A DNA stretch of 52,271 bases from a virus, in IMG/VR virus record IMGVR_UViG_3300035070_002934, positions 1-52,271 of that record; one strand, 5' to 3'. Positions 31,521 to 40,339 of the stretch are shown here, in pieces (within the stretch, counting starts at the first letter, position 1; each line of letters opens with the position of its first letter). The position numbers and the translations under genes were made by a program. Below the pieces are notes generated by a model. The model searched no databases. It had not been told where the DNA came from and saw nothing but the letters and a program-made list of their open reading frames with translations.

Positions 31521-32516
31521 TTATAGTGTCGCTGCGCCACGCGCTGCCCTGATATCGTTCAGAACATCGTTGCGTGACTTTGGTTTGGGTGCTGGATTAC
31601 CTGCGCGTCTTGCACTGTTGCCGCTCATACCGCCACTGGCTTTCTGCTTGCGCTGCACACGAGTGTCGTTACTTTTCATGCCATACCAGTCGCGAGTTCG
31701 CTTGCCCGCTTCCGTCACCACTTCTTTGGGTGATAGGTTCGGGTTTTCTTGCATGATCTCGATGGTAAATTTGTCGGCCACATCGTAAAGAATCTTGTCT
31801 TTCGCAATGTCGGCAAACTCGGTAGAAAAGAACTGTTGTGCGTCCCGTAGCTCTGCCTGGCGTTTTTCTGCGGCGTTACGTTGCTCAATCGTTCGGTAAA
31901 TGTTGTCTGCTAATTTCGACTCATCGAGGGTAGGCATCTGCCGCCCTTGGTTTTGAATCTCTATCAGTAGCTCGTCTGCGCGATCATCGTTGCCGTCCAG
32001 CAAGGCTTCGTGATACTCCCGCGCTTTTTGCTTGAGTTCGTCAGAACCCATTTTCTTGCCAACGTCCTGGGCGGATGGTTGACCTTTTGCGGCTTTCGCC
32101 TCAAATTCTCGTAGTTGCGCCTCTCTTAATTCCGCCTCTTGCATTCGGCGTGAGGCTTCCTGTAGCCGTAAATCTGCGGCTTCAGACTTCTGGGCAATAG
32201 CAATGACTTGCTCCATTGTCATTTCGCGCTCTTGCCCATTGACCTTCAGCTTGACGGTTTTCGGGGCTTTGTCGGTAACGCCTTCGTCGTCGTCACCGTC
32301 TAGCACTTCCTCTTCGTCATCATCATGGTCGCCGTTATATTCGCGCTCTGCTTCTGCCAAATCTTCATTGAGTCGTTCGGCTTGCTCTGCAAGGATTGCT
32401 AACGAATCATCTTCGTCCTGCTCTTTGTCTTCTTTTCTGGACGCCGATATTGCGTTGATCTTTGCTAGTCGATCACTGCCGAAACCAGAAACGTCCTCAT
32501 GGATAGCTTCACTCAT
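31521..32516 (-). CDS. Putative capsid scaffolding protein
   Basis: 331 aa. The N-terminal third is strongly acidic (EYNGDHDDDEEEVLDGDDDEG). A long coiled coil follows (about 105-235, RLQEASRRMQEAELREAQLR), and the C-terminus is basic and Ser/Gly-rich (RVQRKQKASGGMSG, PKPKSRNDV). An acidic head, coiled coil and basic tail, with the gene directly upstream of the capsid gene, are characteristic of podoviral scaffolds, which use a basic C-terminus to bind capsid subunits. Sequence similarity to a named scaffold was not checked. Confidence 0.7.
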   Translation of the reverse strand: MSEAIHEDVSGFGSDRLAKINAISASRKEDKEQDEDDSLAILAEQAERLNEDLAEAEREYNGDHDDDEEEVLDGDDDEGVTDKAPKTVKLKVNGQEREMTMEQVIAIAQKSEAADLRLQEASRRMQEAELREAQLREFEAKAAKGQPSAQDVGKKMGSDELKQKAREYHEALLDGNDDRADELLIEIQNQGRQMPTLDESKLADNIYRTIEQRNAAEKRQAELRDAQQFFSTEFADIAKDKILYDVADKFTIEIMQENPNLSPKEVVTEAGKRTRDWYGMKSNDTRVQRKQKASGGMSGNSARRAGNPAPKPKSRNDVLNDIRAARGAATL

Positions 32517-32544
32517 TTATAACTCCATACTTTTCTTTTGACAT

Positions 32545-32565
32545 AAAAAGGCCGCTTATGCGACC
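32545..32565 (-). terminator. Probable intrinsic terminator before the scaffold gene
   Basis: On the minus strand GGTCGC-ATAA-GCGGCC pairs with one mismatch and is followed by five T residues. It separates the portal segment from the scaffold/capsid segment, so capsid genes may be expressed partly by read-through. Confidence 0.55.
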
Positions 32566-32584
32566 CGGTTAACTTGACTCGTGA

Positions 32585-32839
32585 TTAGTAGTACGTCCCG
32601 GATTCATGCATTCTTGTGTCTACGCACACATCTATGATGTCGCGCTCAAGTAAGCGTATTTCACCCAGCATTGCTACCGGGCGTGTATGGCAATGAAAAA
32701 CCGTTCCGGTGGTTGCTGCTGGCCCTGCAAAGGCTACGGCAACTGAAAGGATTTCCCCTTGCTTTGCAAGATCGAGCAAATTCTCTAGCACCTCGATGCA
32801 TTCCGGACTTTTCTGGGCCAACTCAACTGGCGATACCAC
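32585..32839 (-). CDS. Small protein of the portal segment, function unknown
   Basis: 84 aa, beginning with a helical part (VELAQKSPECIEVLENLLDLA) followed by hydrophobic beta strands (LSVAVAFAGPAATTGTVFHC). Overlaps its upstream neighbour by one base. Similar small proteins accompany portal genes in many podoviruses, but I can assign no role. Confidence 0.55.
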   Translation of the reverse strand: MVSPVELAQKSPECIEVLENLLDLAKQGEILSVAVAFAGPAATTGTVFHCHTRPVAMLGEIRLLERDIIDVCVDTRMHESGTYY

Positions 32840-33126
32840 TATCGACCCTCCTCGGCATCCATCTCACGAAGTTTGAATTCTGCTTCTTCTCCAGCGTTGA
32901 TGGCTTCTATTATCCAGTTGATCGCATCTCTTGCCCGTTGCGCATCTTTCTGGTGTGTCACCATGGATGAATTCAGGAAAGCCTCAAAGCACTGCTCAAT
33001 ATCCTGTACCGCGCACCCGACAAGATATTTGCCAACGCGAGAATTGAGAAAATTTTGCGCCTCGGTGCCAAGGTCGAACTGGGCAAAAAGGAACTTCTCG
33101 GTATCGTAGAGGTTAGAATGTATCAT
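32839..33126 (-). CDS. Small protein of the portal segment, function unknown
   Basis: 95 aa, helical. The centre (YLVGCAVQDIEQCFEAFLNS) and the basic segment HQKDAQRARDAINWIIEAINAG suggest a compact helical bundle. It overlaps the end of the portal gene by 14 bp. Family not recognised. Confidence 0.55.
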   Translation of the reverse strand: MIHSNLYDTEKFLFAQFDLGTEAQNFLNSRVGKYLVGCAVQDIEQCFEAFLNSSMVTHQKDAQRARDAINWIIEAINAGEEAEFKLREMDAEEGR

Positions 33127-35179
33127 GACCCTGCCTCAAGTTGGTTGCCTGCAACGCCTGCTGTGCCTGCTGAAGCGTCAGCCTTGTGCCTTCAATTTGC
33201 CGTTGTGTGGCAAGCTTCTGTTCTTCCATGCCCAGCTTCTTGTAGAGCTCTTCCAGCTTCATGTTCTGCGTTGCAGCAATCTTCGCCATTTCGATTTCTT
33301 GGCGCATCTGCAACTCCGCTTGTTTGTACTGCATTTCAAACTGCAATCGTTGCTGGTCTATCTGCACCTTAGCCATTGCTACTGGATCTACTGGCGGCTG
33401 TGGTGGCTGCGCATTCTCATCGATCGGCTTAAAGAATCGCTGACCGTCCCGGTAGCCGGACTTGCCGAATACCTCTTTGGCAATCTCATCACCATCCAGT
33501 CTCTCAGCCATACCCGGAAGCATAGCCACGCTTTGGATGGCGTAGTTCAGCCTTTCCAGCTTCTGTTGCGGGTTAGTGTTGCCAAAGCCCACATTGACGT
33601 TAACGGTTAACTGCGCACGCAATAGCTCATCTGTCACCTGATCCACGCCAAACTTCTGATAAAGCTCTGCCCTGTCTGCGGCAATGCCAAGTATTTTATG
33701 GTCAGTCTCGTAATGCTGCTCCATTCGCACCAGTTGACGAATAACGGGCTCCATCCAGGTTTCAATAAACACCCGGAAGGAATACTCGGACATTGAATCC
33801 GCGCCCTGACTCATCAGGTTCATGCCGCCCACGGTTTCATTCAGGTTTCGGTTGTTTTGTACCGACTGCTGACTGAATGCCCCGGTGATTTCATCGATCT
33901 GTAAATCAAGTCTATCCTGCTCTTGGTAGCTAGATCCGGTGATATCCGGCGTATCCACCACGCGCACATCACCAACAGGGTCGTTCACCATAACAGTGCC
34001 GCCGGGGACGTTACGCGCCAGTGATTGCAGATCAGCACCGGTAGCCCCTCGACGGATAAAGTAACGCTTGTTCAGCACCAGCTTGACGTTATCAAAGCGC
34101 TGGTTAGCAATGTCGTTAGCATCTGTTTGTAAATGCTCAATCAATGCCGTGGGCGATTTCGGGTAATTCTTGTGGGCTTCTAATACGCAATAGCCCAACA
34201 CGACCGGGCGCTCACCAAACTCCAGGTGGGGATACATTTCTTGTACTGGCACCGGATCAGAAAGTAAGTGCTTAGTGCCTAGCGTCCAATAAACGTAATC
34301 GTCACCGTCCGGCAGTCGAATATAGTTCTCATGTAACCAGATCAACTCAAATTCATTGTGCCGGGCTTCTGATTCACTGGGATCGATGCGCCCTTTGCCT
34401 TCCCGATTCTTTCTGGTGCTGTCGTCCTGCGCTTCACTGGCGGAGGTGCAATAAGTGCCTAACGAGTATTCACGCCAGCCTCTTGCCTCTGCCTTGGCTT
34501 TCGCCTCGCCTGCGTACATTGGGACCAGACGCACCATGTAAGGTGAGGTGTTAATAGGGTCGCGCCAATCTGCGGAAGGCTCAAACCGGATATTCTCAGG
34601 CGGCAATAGATCGATAGTCGGCTCATCCTTGCGCACCTGGTCGCCAATAGCGTCATACTCCCATGCCTGGTACGAGGCGCACACCCCATAGACTCGGGCA
34701 TCTTGAAACGCACCCATAACAGTGAGAAACCACGGAATGGTATGCGTTAACCGATACTGCAATAACTGCTGGTTAATGTCGGCACTCGCCGCCTGCATCT
34801 CGTCATTGTCATTAATGGCTGTAATGGACACCAGATCATTGGTTGCAAACACCGCTCTGGCGAATTGTGCTTCGGCGTTGAGGTTGTTCGCCCTTGTCTT
34901 TGGCCTGAATGTCTTGGATCTCGCCCGGTATGCGTCCGTATGGTACTTGCTGCCGGGGGCATGCTCTCCATTCTGGTGAGCAATAGCCGTTTCCCAATCC
35001 TTGCGAATATTTGAATCAAGGTAGTCGGTAGAGGAATCATACGCATCTCGCGCCATCGACAACCAATAATCATCATCATATTCTGGTTCTTTATCTGTGC
35101 CGAAATCAGATTGCAGTTCGTCAAGTTCAGACTGGTAGCGCTCTTGCAATCCATCCAGCGTAGTAATGTCGTCCATCAT
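33113..35179 (-). CDS. Portal protein
   Basis: 688 aa, the size of podoviral portals of the N4/Bcep22 type. The sequence has the expected mix: an acidic N-terminus (YQSELDELQSDFGTDKEPEYDDDYW), a clip/stem region with LPPENIRFEPSADWRDPINTSPYM, the motif GTVMVNDPVGDVRVVDTPD, and a long C-terminal coiled coil (about 600-680, QLQFEM-like heptads rich in Gln and Lys). Twelve copies would form the ring at one vertex of the head through which DNA enters and leaves. The gene lies between terminase and scaffold/capsid genes, as usual. Confidence 0.8.
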   Translation of the reverse strand: MMDDITTLDGLQERYQSELDELQSDFGTDKEPEYDDDYWLSMARDAYDSSTDYLDSNIRKDWETAIAHQNGEHAPGSKYHTDAYRARSKTFRPKTRANNLNAEAQFARAVFATNDLVSITAINDNDEMQAASADINQQLLQYRLTHTIPWFLTVMGAFQDARVYGVCASYQAWEYDAIGDQVRKDEPTIDLLPPENIRFEPSADWRDPINTSPYMVRLVPMYAGEAKAKAEARGWREYSLGTYCTSASEAQDDSTRKNREGKGRIDPSESEARHNEFELIWLHENYIRLPDGDDYVYWTLGTKHLLSDPVPVQEMYPHLEFGERPVVLGYCVLEAHKNYPKSPTALIEHLQTDANDIANQRFDNVKLVLNKRYFIRRGATGADLQSLARNVPGGTVMVNDPVGDVRVVDTPDITGSSYQEQDRLDLQIDEITGAFSQQSVQNNRNLNETVGGMNLMSQGADSMSEYSFRVFIETWMEPVIRQLVRMEQHYETDHKILGIAADRAELYQKFGVDQVTDELLRAQLTVNVNVGFGNTNPQQKLERLNYAIQSVAMLPGMAERLDGDEIAKEVFGKSGYRDGQRFFKPIDENAQPPQPPVDPVAMAKVQIDQQRLQFEMQYKQAELQMRQEIEMAKIAATQNMKLEELYKKLGMEEQKLATQRQIEGTRLTLQQAQQALQATNLRQGHDTF

Positions 35180-35526
35180 GATAAGTCACCTATGGCACTA
35201 CCGCGCAAATCACGCTTGAGGTCGAGCACTTGTGCTTCATCCATGCCCGAACGAGACACCCGGTAACGCTCCAGTATCTCGCCGCCTGCATGAATGATCT
35301 TCTTGTTGTGATTGTCGATCTTGTCAAGGTGCAGGTAAAAACCGAACTCACCCGATAGCGCCAGGTTTTGCACGGTCGCAATGTTGTTCTTCACATCAGC
35401 ATGGACGGCCCACATATAACCAGGGAAATGCTTGTGCAAACACTCACCTATTCGCTTAGACCACGCCATAGACTGCATTTCCGCCTGAATGTCGCTGTCA
35501 TCTTCTGCAAGAATGATATCAACCAT
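35176..35526 (-). CDS. Small protein between terminase and portal, function unknown
   Basis: 116 aa, alpha/beta. Strands around YMWAVHADVKNNIATVQNLAL and FYLHLDKIDNHNKKIIHAGGEILERY suggest a compact fold. It overlaps the portal gene by 4 bp and begins inside the end of the small upstream ORF. No family recognised; it may help packaging or portal assembly given its place. Confidence 0.6.
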   Translation of the reverse strand: MVDIILAEDDSDIQAEMQSMAWSKRIGECLHKHFPGYMWAVHADVKNNIATVQNLALSGEFGFYLHLDKIDNHNKKIIHAGGEILERYRVSRSGMDEAQVLDLKRDLRGSAIGDLS

Positions 35527-35677
35527 GATTTATATTTGAGTCCACTGAGTGAGTGCTTTCGCCTGGCGGCTTAGGGTTTTGAGTAAACTGCTTTTGTCCG
35601 AATTGATAAGTCGGCTCTTTTGGTTTCTGTCCTGCTGCGTGATTAACGAGCGTGGCCCAATCGATTGTCTTTGCCAT
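35519..35677 (-). CDS. Very small protein downstream of the terminase gene
   Basis: 52 aa from the ATG at 35677, which overlaps the terminase stop (TAATG). It ends 8 bp inside the next gene in another frame. Composition is Gln/Pro/Lys-rich (AAGQKPKEPTYQFGQKQ), probably unstructured. The tight overlaps on both sides argue that it is translated. Confidence 0.6.
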   Translation of the reverse strand: MAKTIDWATLVNHAAGQKPKEPTYQFGQKQFTQNPKPPGESTHSVDSNINHG

Positions 35678-37245
35678 TAGTCATAGTCCGGTTCGTATGA
35701 ATCAATACCGTCATACATGCGGAAGCCTCGCGCCATCTGCTGGAAGGCATCATTCCCATGTGACGACCAGTCGTGCCGGGGAATTGATTTGTAACACCCC
35801 ATCTTGTCGTTCCATTCTTTCCTGTAGTGATCTAACGCTTTAATTCCTGGCGCACACTTCTCTTCATCGAACCAGCACAGCGGCAAAATATCCCGCACTG
35901 CATGGATAGCATCGAGCTTGTCCGGCACCCTTGGCACCACTTCCACTCGAAAGCCTGCATCCTCTGCTATCTGTCTGCGTGATTTATTGTCGCCCTGCGA
36001 TAGATCCACAATGTCCGCATCGTGCGGCATGTACACTGTGCCGTAGAGGTAGTCGTAGTCTTTCCTTAGCTTGCGCAAGTAGAATTGAAGGCTTTCACCG
36101 CTGTTTTCGTAGTAATCGATCATGCGGTACTGGTTATTTGCGTACTGCATAAACCAGATAGCCATCGAATCGTTACGGCCCAGATCCCAAAACGTGTAAA
36201 CAGGTAGCCGCTGATCATATGGGAGCTTGAGAATCTGCCCCTTCTCCCTGATCTTCGCCATGATAGTCGCGTAGTACGCGCCATCAATTGACTGCTCAAA
36301 GGCTTCATCAGGTGTGCTTGGGTACTCGCGCTTCATGTCGTCCTGCAACACATCAGACTTCTTGACGTACCATGCACGCTGTCTATTCGTGGTTTTGATT
36401 CCGAAATCAGATTCAAGCCGCTCAAAATACGCCAGGCTTTGACTATCAATGACCACATGCTTAGGGTCCATCTGATAGTCTTTGTTCTCGTGCCACGGAT
36501 AGAAGTGAAAACGAAAATCCAGGAGCGTCAGCCCTTTCTTTTGCTTCTTTCTGTCCTGCGCTTCTTTGCAGTAGCTATAAAAATAGCCTTCCTGCCCTTC
36601 TGCCGTGCTTTCAATCGTTAGCACGCCATTAAGTGCCACCGCTTCAAACGCGCCTGTTACGATCTCCTGCGCCTTCTCCGGGTACTTGCGACATATCTTG
36701 CCAAACTCGGAAACGTGCAATCTTTGCAATGTACCGCCCCGGTATGAAACACCCACCCGGATTGACGATCCATTGCTGAAAACATAACCCTCATTCTTGT
36801 CTGTGGTCGGCGTAGGGAATGCCAATCCAATCAGGTCGAATATCGCCATCCACTCGCTTTCAATCAGTCGCTCATACGCAAACTTGATCTTGTTACGAAA
36901 GATATCCTTCGCATCGTCCAGCGTGTGAGCTATACAGCCAGCGGCGAAGTTGTCCGTAAACAAACAATCGTCCGTTGCATCAATCATCTCAAACGTGGTG
37001 AAGCCAAGTTGCCTGGCTTTTAGAATCACGTTTCGATTGTGGTTATCGATATACCGTTGCCGTTGCGCCTCATTCGGCGTAAACCGCACCACACGACCAT
37101 CTTTATCTTTGATCTTGTATAGCGCACAAAGCCTAAACCACTTCAGATTCAGTGCTTTTATCAAATCCTTTGGATTGTTTAACTCTTTGTTGTCTAACCT
37201 GGTTAAGTAGATATCAGCTTGTTTGACTTCTTCGGTTCTAATCAT
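35677..37245 (-). CDS. terL: Terminase large subunit
   Basis: 522 aa. ATPase domain: a Walker A variant KARQLGFTT (about 76-84), Walker B VSEFG (178-182) with catalytic Glu, and the coupling motif STAEG (213-217). The RNase H-like nuclease starts with FWDLGRND (D354) and includes YMPHDAD further on. It cuts phage DNA and pumps it into the head through the portal. It overlaps the small subunit gene by 8 bp. The length is normal for podoviral terminases. Confidence 0.92.
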   Translation of the reverse strand: MIRTEEVKQADIYLTRLDNKELNNPKDLIKALNLKWFRLCALYKIKDKDGRVVRFTPNEAQRQRYIDNHNRNVILKARQLGFTTFEMIDATDDCLFTDNFAAGCIAHTLDDAKDIFRNKIKFAYERLIESEWMAIFDLIGLAFPTPTTDKNEGYVFSNGSSIRVGVSYRGGTLQRLHVSEFGKICRKYPEKAQEIVTGAFEAVALNGVLTIESTAEGQEGYFYSYCKEAQDRKKQKKGLTLLDFRFHFYPWHENKDYQMDPKHVVIDSQSLAYFERLESDFGIKTTNRQRAWYVKKSDVLQDDMKREYPSTPDEAFEQSIDGAYYATIMAKIREKGQILKLPYDQRLPVYTFWDLGRNDSMAIWFMQYANNQYRMIDYYENSGESLQFYLRKLRKDYDYLYGTVYMPHDADIVDLSQGDNKSRRQIAEDAGFRVEVVPRVPDKLDAIHAVRDILPLCWFDEEKCAPGIKALDHYRKEWNDKMGCYKSIPRHDWSSHGNDAFQQMARGFRMYDGIDSYEPDYD

Positions 37246-37759
37246 CCGCTACTTTTGCGAGCAAATCAGCCAGAGAGCCCTTGGTAGTGATCTCTGTTTC
37301 CACTTTGTCAGTAAACAACTTCAGATGCTTGCCCAGCTTTTCCAGCGCATTCATCTTGTCGTTCAGCTTGTAGCGTCGCTCAACAATGGGCAGATCATTG
37401 CCGCCCGCCACCCGCTCAGTAAACTCCTGCACTGCCGCCATGTGCTCGCGCTTGATCCGGCCAGGCGGTAACATTTGCCCTTCTTCGTCCACAAAATCGG
37501 CCAGATTGATAAATGCAACCTTGGCAATCTCTTGCAGCACCATATCAGCCGTAATCTGTGTGCGCTTGGATCTTTCGGCCATGAGCTCGGCGATATACGA
37601 CTGCACTGCGGGCTTCTTTAGGTTCTTCGAGCCTATTTTTTGGGCATTGTCTTTCGACTTTACCTTATAGCCTGCCGCAATGGCTGCCTTTCCAGCGTCT
37701 AAGGTTTCAGTCGCCACATACTCTTCACAAAATAGCTTTAATAGCCCGGTCATTTTCAT
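37238..37759 (-). CDS. terS: Terminase small subunit
   Basis: 173 aa from the ATG at 37759, chosen for GGAG 8 nt upstream; a longer frame to 37789 has no such site. The N-terminus fits the Terminase_2 helix-turn-helix pattern (FCEEYVATETLDAGKAAIAAGYK followed by a second helix with IGSKNLKKPAVQSYI). The C-terminal half is helical (NDKMNALEKLGKHLKLF) as in oligomerising small terminases. It recognises the packaging site and recruits the large subunit encoded next to it. Confidence 0.85.
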   Translation of the reverse strand: MKMTGLLKLFCEEYVATETLDAGKAAIAAGYKVKSKDNAQKIGSKNLKKPAVQSYIAELMAERSKRTQITADMVLQEIAKVAFINLADFVDEEGQMLPPGRIKREHMAAVQEFTERVAGGNDLPIVERRYKLNDKMNALEKLGKHLKLFTDKVETEITTKGSLADLLAKVADD

Positions 37760-37802
37760 CGTGTTTTCTCCGTCCAGGGATAGGAGCATTGCTTATTGAT
37801 CG

Positions 37803-37821
37803 CGGTGATTTGCTCTCACCG
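37803..37821. other. Inverted repeat upstream of the terminase genes
   Basis: CGGTGA (37803-37808) and TCACCG (37816-37821) form a perfect 6-bp stem with a 7-nt loop, 44 bp upstream of the terminase small subunit start. No T run follows on either strand, so a terminator is unlikely. It could be part of a packaging or regulatory site; nothing more can be said. Confidence 0.35.
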
Positions 37822-37861
37822 TGATTGACGGTGTACCCGCCCCGTTGCTTGAACGTCAACA

Positions 37862-38143
37862 TCATGCATCTCTTTGCATCACATATGCATCAATGGATGG
37901 AGCTCCAGCGCCGTTGCTGGTCCGCAGTCTAATAACGGCGCCCCGCCATAGCCTGACCAGTTTTTCATTGCTGGATGTCAGCTCGCCATCCGCAAGCGGG
38001 TTGTAGCTTCCATCATCGCGTTTGCGCTCAATAAATACCGACTCACCATCAAAAGTTCCATCTACAATAATGACTACGTCAGCCTTTGCGAAGGCTATAT
38101 CTATGCTGGACGTGTTTTTCCCTGCACTTGATAGCACTCTCAT
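37862..38143 (-). CDS. Minor phage protein, function unknown
   Basis: 93 aa, all-beta by appearance (DVVIIVDGTFDGESVFIERK, LVRLWRGAVIRLRTSNG). Small beta proteins of this kind upstream of terminase genes are often tail or head accessory proteins. It overlaps the upstream gene by one base. Confidence 0.55.
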   Translation of the reverse strand: MRVLSSAGKNTSSIDIAFAKADVVIIVDGTFDGESVFIERKRDDGSYNPLADGELTSSNEKLVRLWRGAVIRLRTSNGAGAPSIDAYVMQRDA

Positions 38144-38361
38144 TATTTTTTACCTGTCAGCTCTTCCAGCTCATTTTGAAGCTTGCGCTTCATCTCTTGC
38201 AGCTTGTCCTGCTTGAGCCTTAGTTTGATTCGCTTCGCTTCGAGCCTTGCCTTGCGCCCCGCTTTTCTGAGCTCCGCAACCATAGCCCAATCCGTACGCC
38301 ACGCAATTACTGCAACAATGACGATCGACACAGCAAGAAAACCAATCAGATCATTACTCAT
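38143..38361 (-). CDS. Small membrane-anchored coiled-coil protein
   Basis: 72 aa. Residues about 5-22 are a transmembrane segment (LIGFLAVSIVIVAVIAW), followed by a highly charged coiled coil to the end (KLRLKQDKLQEMKRKLQNEL). The layout resembles i-spanin or phage membrane-associated proteins, but the gene is far from the endolysin, so a lysis role is only a possibility. Confidence 0.6.
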   Translation of the reverse strand: MSNDLIGFLAVSIVIVAVIAWRTDWAMVAELRKAGRKARLEAKRIKLRLKQDKLQEMKRKLQNELEELTGKK

Positions 38362-38371
38362 TATCAGCCCC

Positions 38372-38776
38372 TTACAGCTTGAATATCTTGTTTGCGCCAG
38401 AATCCCAGGTGACGTTTATGTCACCGCCGTTTGGAGTGACCGGTAACGAACTGTCCGATGTTTGATCAATATAAGCTATCAGCTTGTCCGTGCTGTCACC
38501 TGCGACATGCTGATATGCCACAAGATAGGAGCATTCAGCGCCCGTCACAGCTGTAAAAGTAATATCTGCCGCATCCGCAACGCCTGCCGTTGTTGTTTTC
38601 GATGCCAGCGCGCCCGATGTTGCAACTACGTTAGCGCCTAGATCAGACACTGTCGTGTGCGTTGAAGCGTTAGGCGTATATGCCGTTGCCACAAGCTTTA
38701 CCCTGATATCATCCGTGTCATACGAGATATCACCCTTCAAAAAAAGTTCCCGCGCATTGTCATACAAGCCGCTCAT
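38372..38776 (-). CDS. Minor virion protein, function unknown
   Basis: 134 aa from the ATG at 38776, preferred over 38809 because GAGGG precedes it. Opening LYDNARELFLKGDISYDTDDI followed by VKLVATAYTPNASTHTTVSDL is common in phage genes near terminase or tail fibres. The remainder is beta-rich and Ala/Thr-rich. Probably a structural protein; the partner is unknown. Confidence 0.6.
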   Translation of the reverse strand: MSGLYDNARELFLKGDISYDTDDIRVKLVATAYTPNASTHTTVSDLGANVVATSGALASKTTTAGVADAADITFTAVTGAECSYLVAYQHVAGDSTDKLIAYIDQTSDSSLPVTPNGGDINVTWDSGANKIFKL

Positions 38777-38795
38777 TTGTTGACCCTCTAAAACG

Positions 38796-38819
38796 AAAAA
38801 GAGCCGCACAAGGCGACCC
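38796..38819 (-). terminator. Intrinsic terminator after the LamG-like gene
   Basis: On the minus strand GGGUCGC/GCGGCUC forms a 7-bp stem with two G.U pairs and a 5-nt loop, followed by TTTTT. It lies just after the stop at 38843. Confidence 0.65.
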
Positions 38820-38842
38820 GTAAATTGAATAAAACTGTCAGT

Positions 38843-40327
38843 TTACGCTGCGATTGCTGTAACCACAGACTGAACAACCCCCGTCACAACTGGCGAAACA
38901 ATGGCGTAATCACTGGAAACGTATGTGAAATCGCCGCCAACAATGACCACGCGACCAAACGTCATACCTGAATAAATGCCTTCCGGTCTGATAAATAGTT
39001 GCGCAAGCCTTACCTCTGGCTGACCCATAACCTCGCCATTATTGGCAGATGTGACCGATACCGTAACATCGCCAACCAGAATCATGGGTTCGCCAATGAG
39101 TGCCGAAGAGCTGACACCCGTAGCGCTAATTGTCACCGCCTCTCTTGGTACCGATGGCAAGCCAAATGCTTCAAGAGACCCAATGCCAACCGGGGAAATG
39201 TCAACGCTTAGCGCCTGAACTTCTGGCTGTCCAAGCGCCTCGACAGATGTGATTCCGTCCGGCCTTACATAGGTACCTGCCGCAATTGACACAACCCCAA
39301 CAGCCTCACCAGAAGCAATGCCAAGCGTGGATATTGTCACTGAACCAGCGCTAACCGAGCACAGCCCGAACGCTTCCAGGCTAGGGATTCCTGACGGGAA
39401 TAGCTGCCTTGTCGTGTCTATTGTCACCTGCCCGAACGCCTCGCCAGATGCAATGGCGGACACTGACAGCGCTATTGCATTGAAGCTGATAGATGGCTGA
39501 CCGAACGCCTCACCTGTGACGATGGATGATACGAGCAGGGTTTGTGTGCTTGGGCCGCCGCCACCAGACTGCACAGGGAAATAGTACAGATCGTTAACAA
39601 GTTTTAGGATCTGATACGGATTATCTGACAATGACCTGATTTCACTGGCAGATAACGACCGGTCAAACATCAACACAAAATAAATATTGCCTGTGAAGAA
39701 ATCGGCGGGGTTTGTCCCGTTCGCTAATCGAAACCTCGTACCGATTGCGAGCGCTGCGGCATCCGTATCCATTGCCCCGGTTACGTTAAGAGCAGCGTCC
39801 TGTACGCCATTAACAAAAACCTTGGCCGTGGCAACGGTCAGGCTTGCGTCATACGTTGCGGCCAATGCGTATGACTTATTAGCTGTCAGTGTCGTTGCGC
39901 CAGTCAATGTTTTAGCTGCGTTGGCAACGAATGGGATAAACTCCAGCTTTGCGCCGGCCGTAATTCTAAACTGAAAATTTGCCAACCCCGACAGGTCGCT
40001 ATGACAGCCGACGATATTCCCGTTCCCAGTAAATGATGCGGGCTTTGCAACAGCCAGCACGGTAAAGCTTCCGTTGTGCGGCGACCTGTTGCCACACAAT
40101 AGGCCACTCCCGCCAGCAAAAGATCGACCCGAGCCATCTAAATCCATGATTTTTTGCTGGGTGCCGTAGGTGATCAATTGGCTTTTGTTGGCTGGGTCAT
40201 ATAGGTCATCAACCGCGATTAGACGTGTTAAGCCTCTTGCAATTGGATTACCACAATCAATCTCAACCAGGCCAGTCGGCTTGATTTTTGGCTGAGGAAA
40301 ACTAAACGATTTTGGGAGCTTTAACAT
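38843..40327 (-). CDS. LamG-like virion protein with nine EAFG-type repeats
   Basis: 494 aa. Residues about 25-245 look like a concanavalin/LamG fold (GSFTVLAVAKPASFTGNGNIVG, YALAATYDASLTVATAKVFVNG, FDRSLSASEIRSLSDNPYQI), a module that binds sugars or forms trimeric spikes. After a Gly/Ser linker, about 260-470 holds nine units spaced about 24 residues apart with the core I.S.EAFG.P.V (for example IASGEAFGQVTI, IGSLEAFGLPSV). The last two or three units are degenerate. Such repeats would build an elongated beta structure. Likely a surface or adhesion protein of the virion. Start supported by GGGAG upstream. Confidence 0.7.
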   Translation of the reverse strand: MLKLPKSFSFPQPKIKPTGLVEIDCGNPIARGLTRLIAVDDLYDPANKSQLITYGTQQKIMDLDGSGRSFAGGSGLLCGNRSPHNGSFTVLAVAKPASFTGNGNIVGCHSDLSGLANFQFRITAGAKLEFIPFVANAAKTLTGATTLTANKSYALAATYDASLTVATAKVFVNGVQDAALNVTGAMDTDAAALAIGTRFRLANGTNPADFFTGNIYFVLMFDRSLSASEIRSLSDNPYQILKLVNDLYYFPVQSGGGGPSTQTLLVSSIVTGEAFGQPSISFNAIALSVSAIASGEAFGQVTIDTTRQLFPSGIPSLEAFGLCSVSAGSVTISTLGIASGEAVGVVSIAAGTYVRPDGITSVEALGQPEVQALSVDISPVGIGSLEAFGLPSVPREAVTISATGVSSSALIGEPMILVGDVTVSVTSANNGEVMGQPEVRLAQLFIRPEGIYSGMTFGRVVIVGGDFTYVSSDYAIVSPVVTGVVQSVVTAIAA

Positions 40328-40339
40328 AGAAAACTCCCG

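Noticed and set aside
37803-37821. Intrinsic terminator upstream of terminase
   Set aside because: The hairpin is good but there is no T run on either strand.
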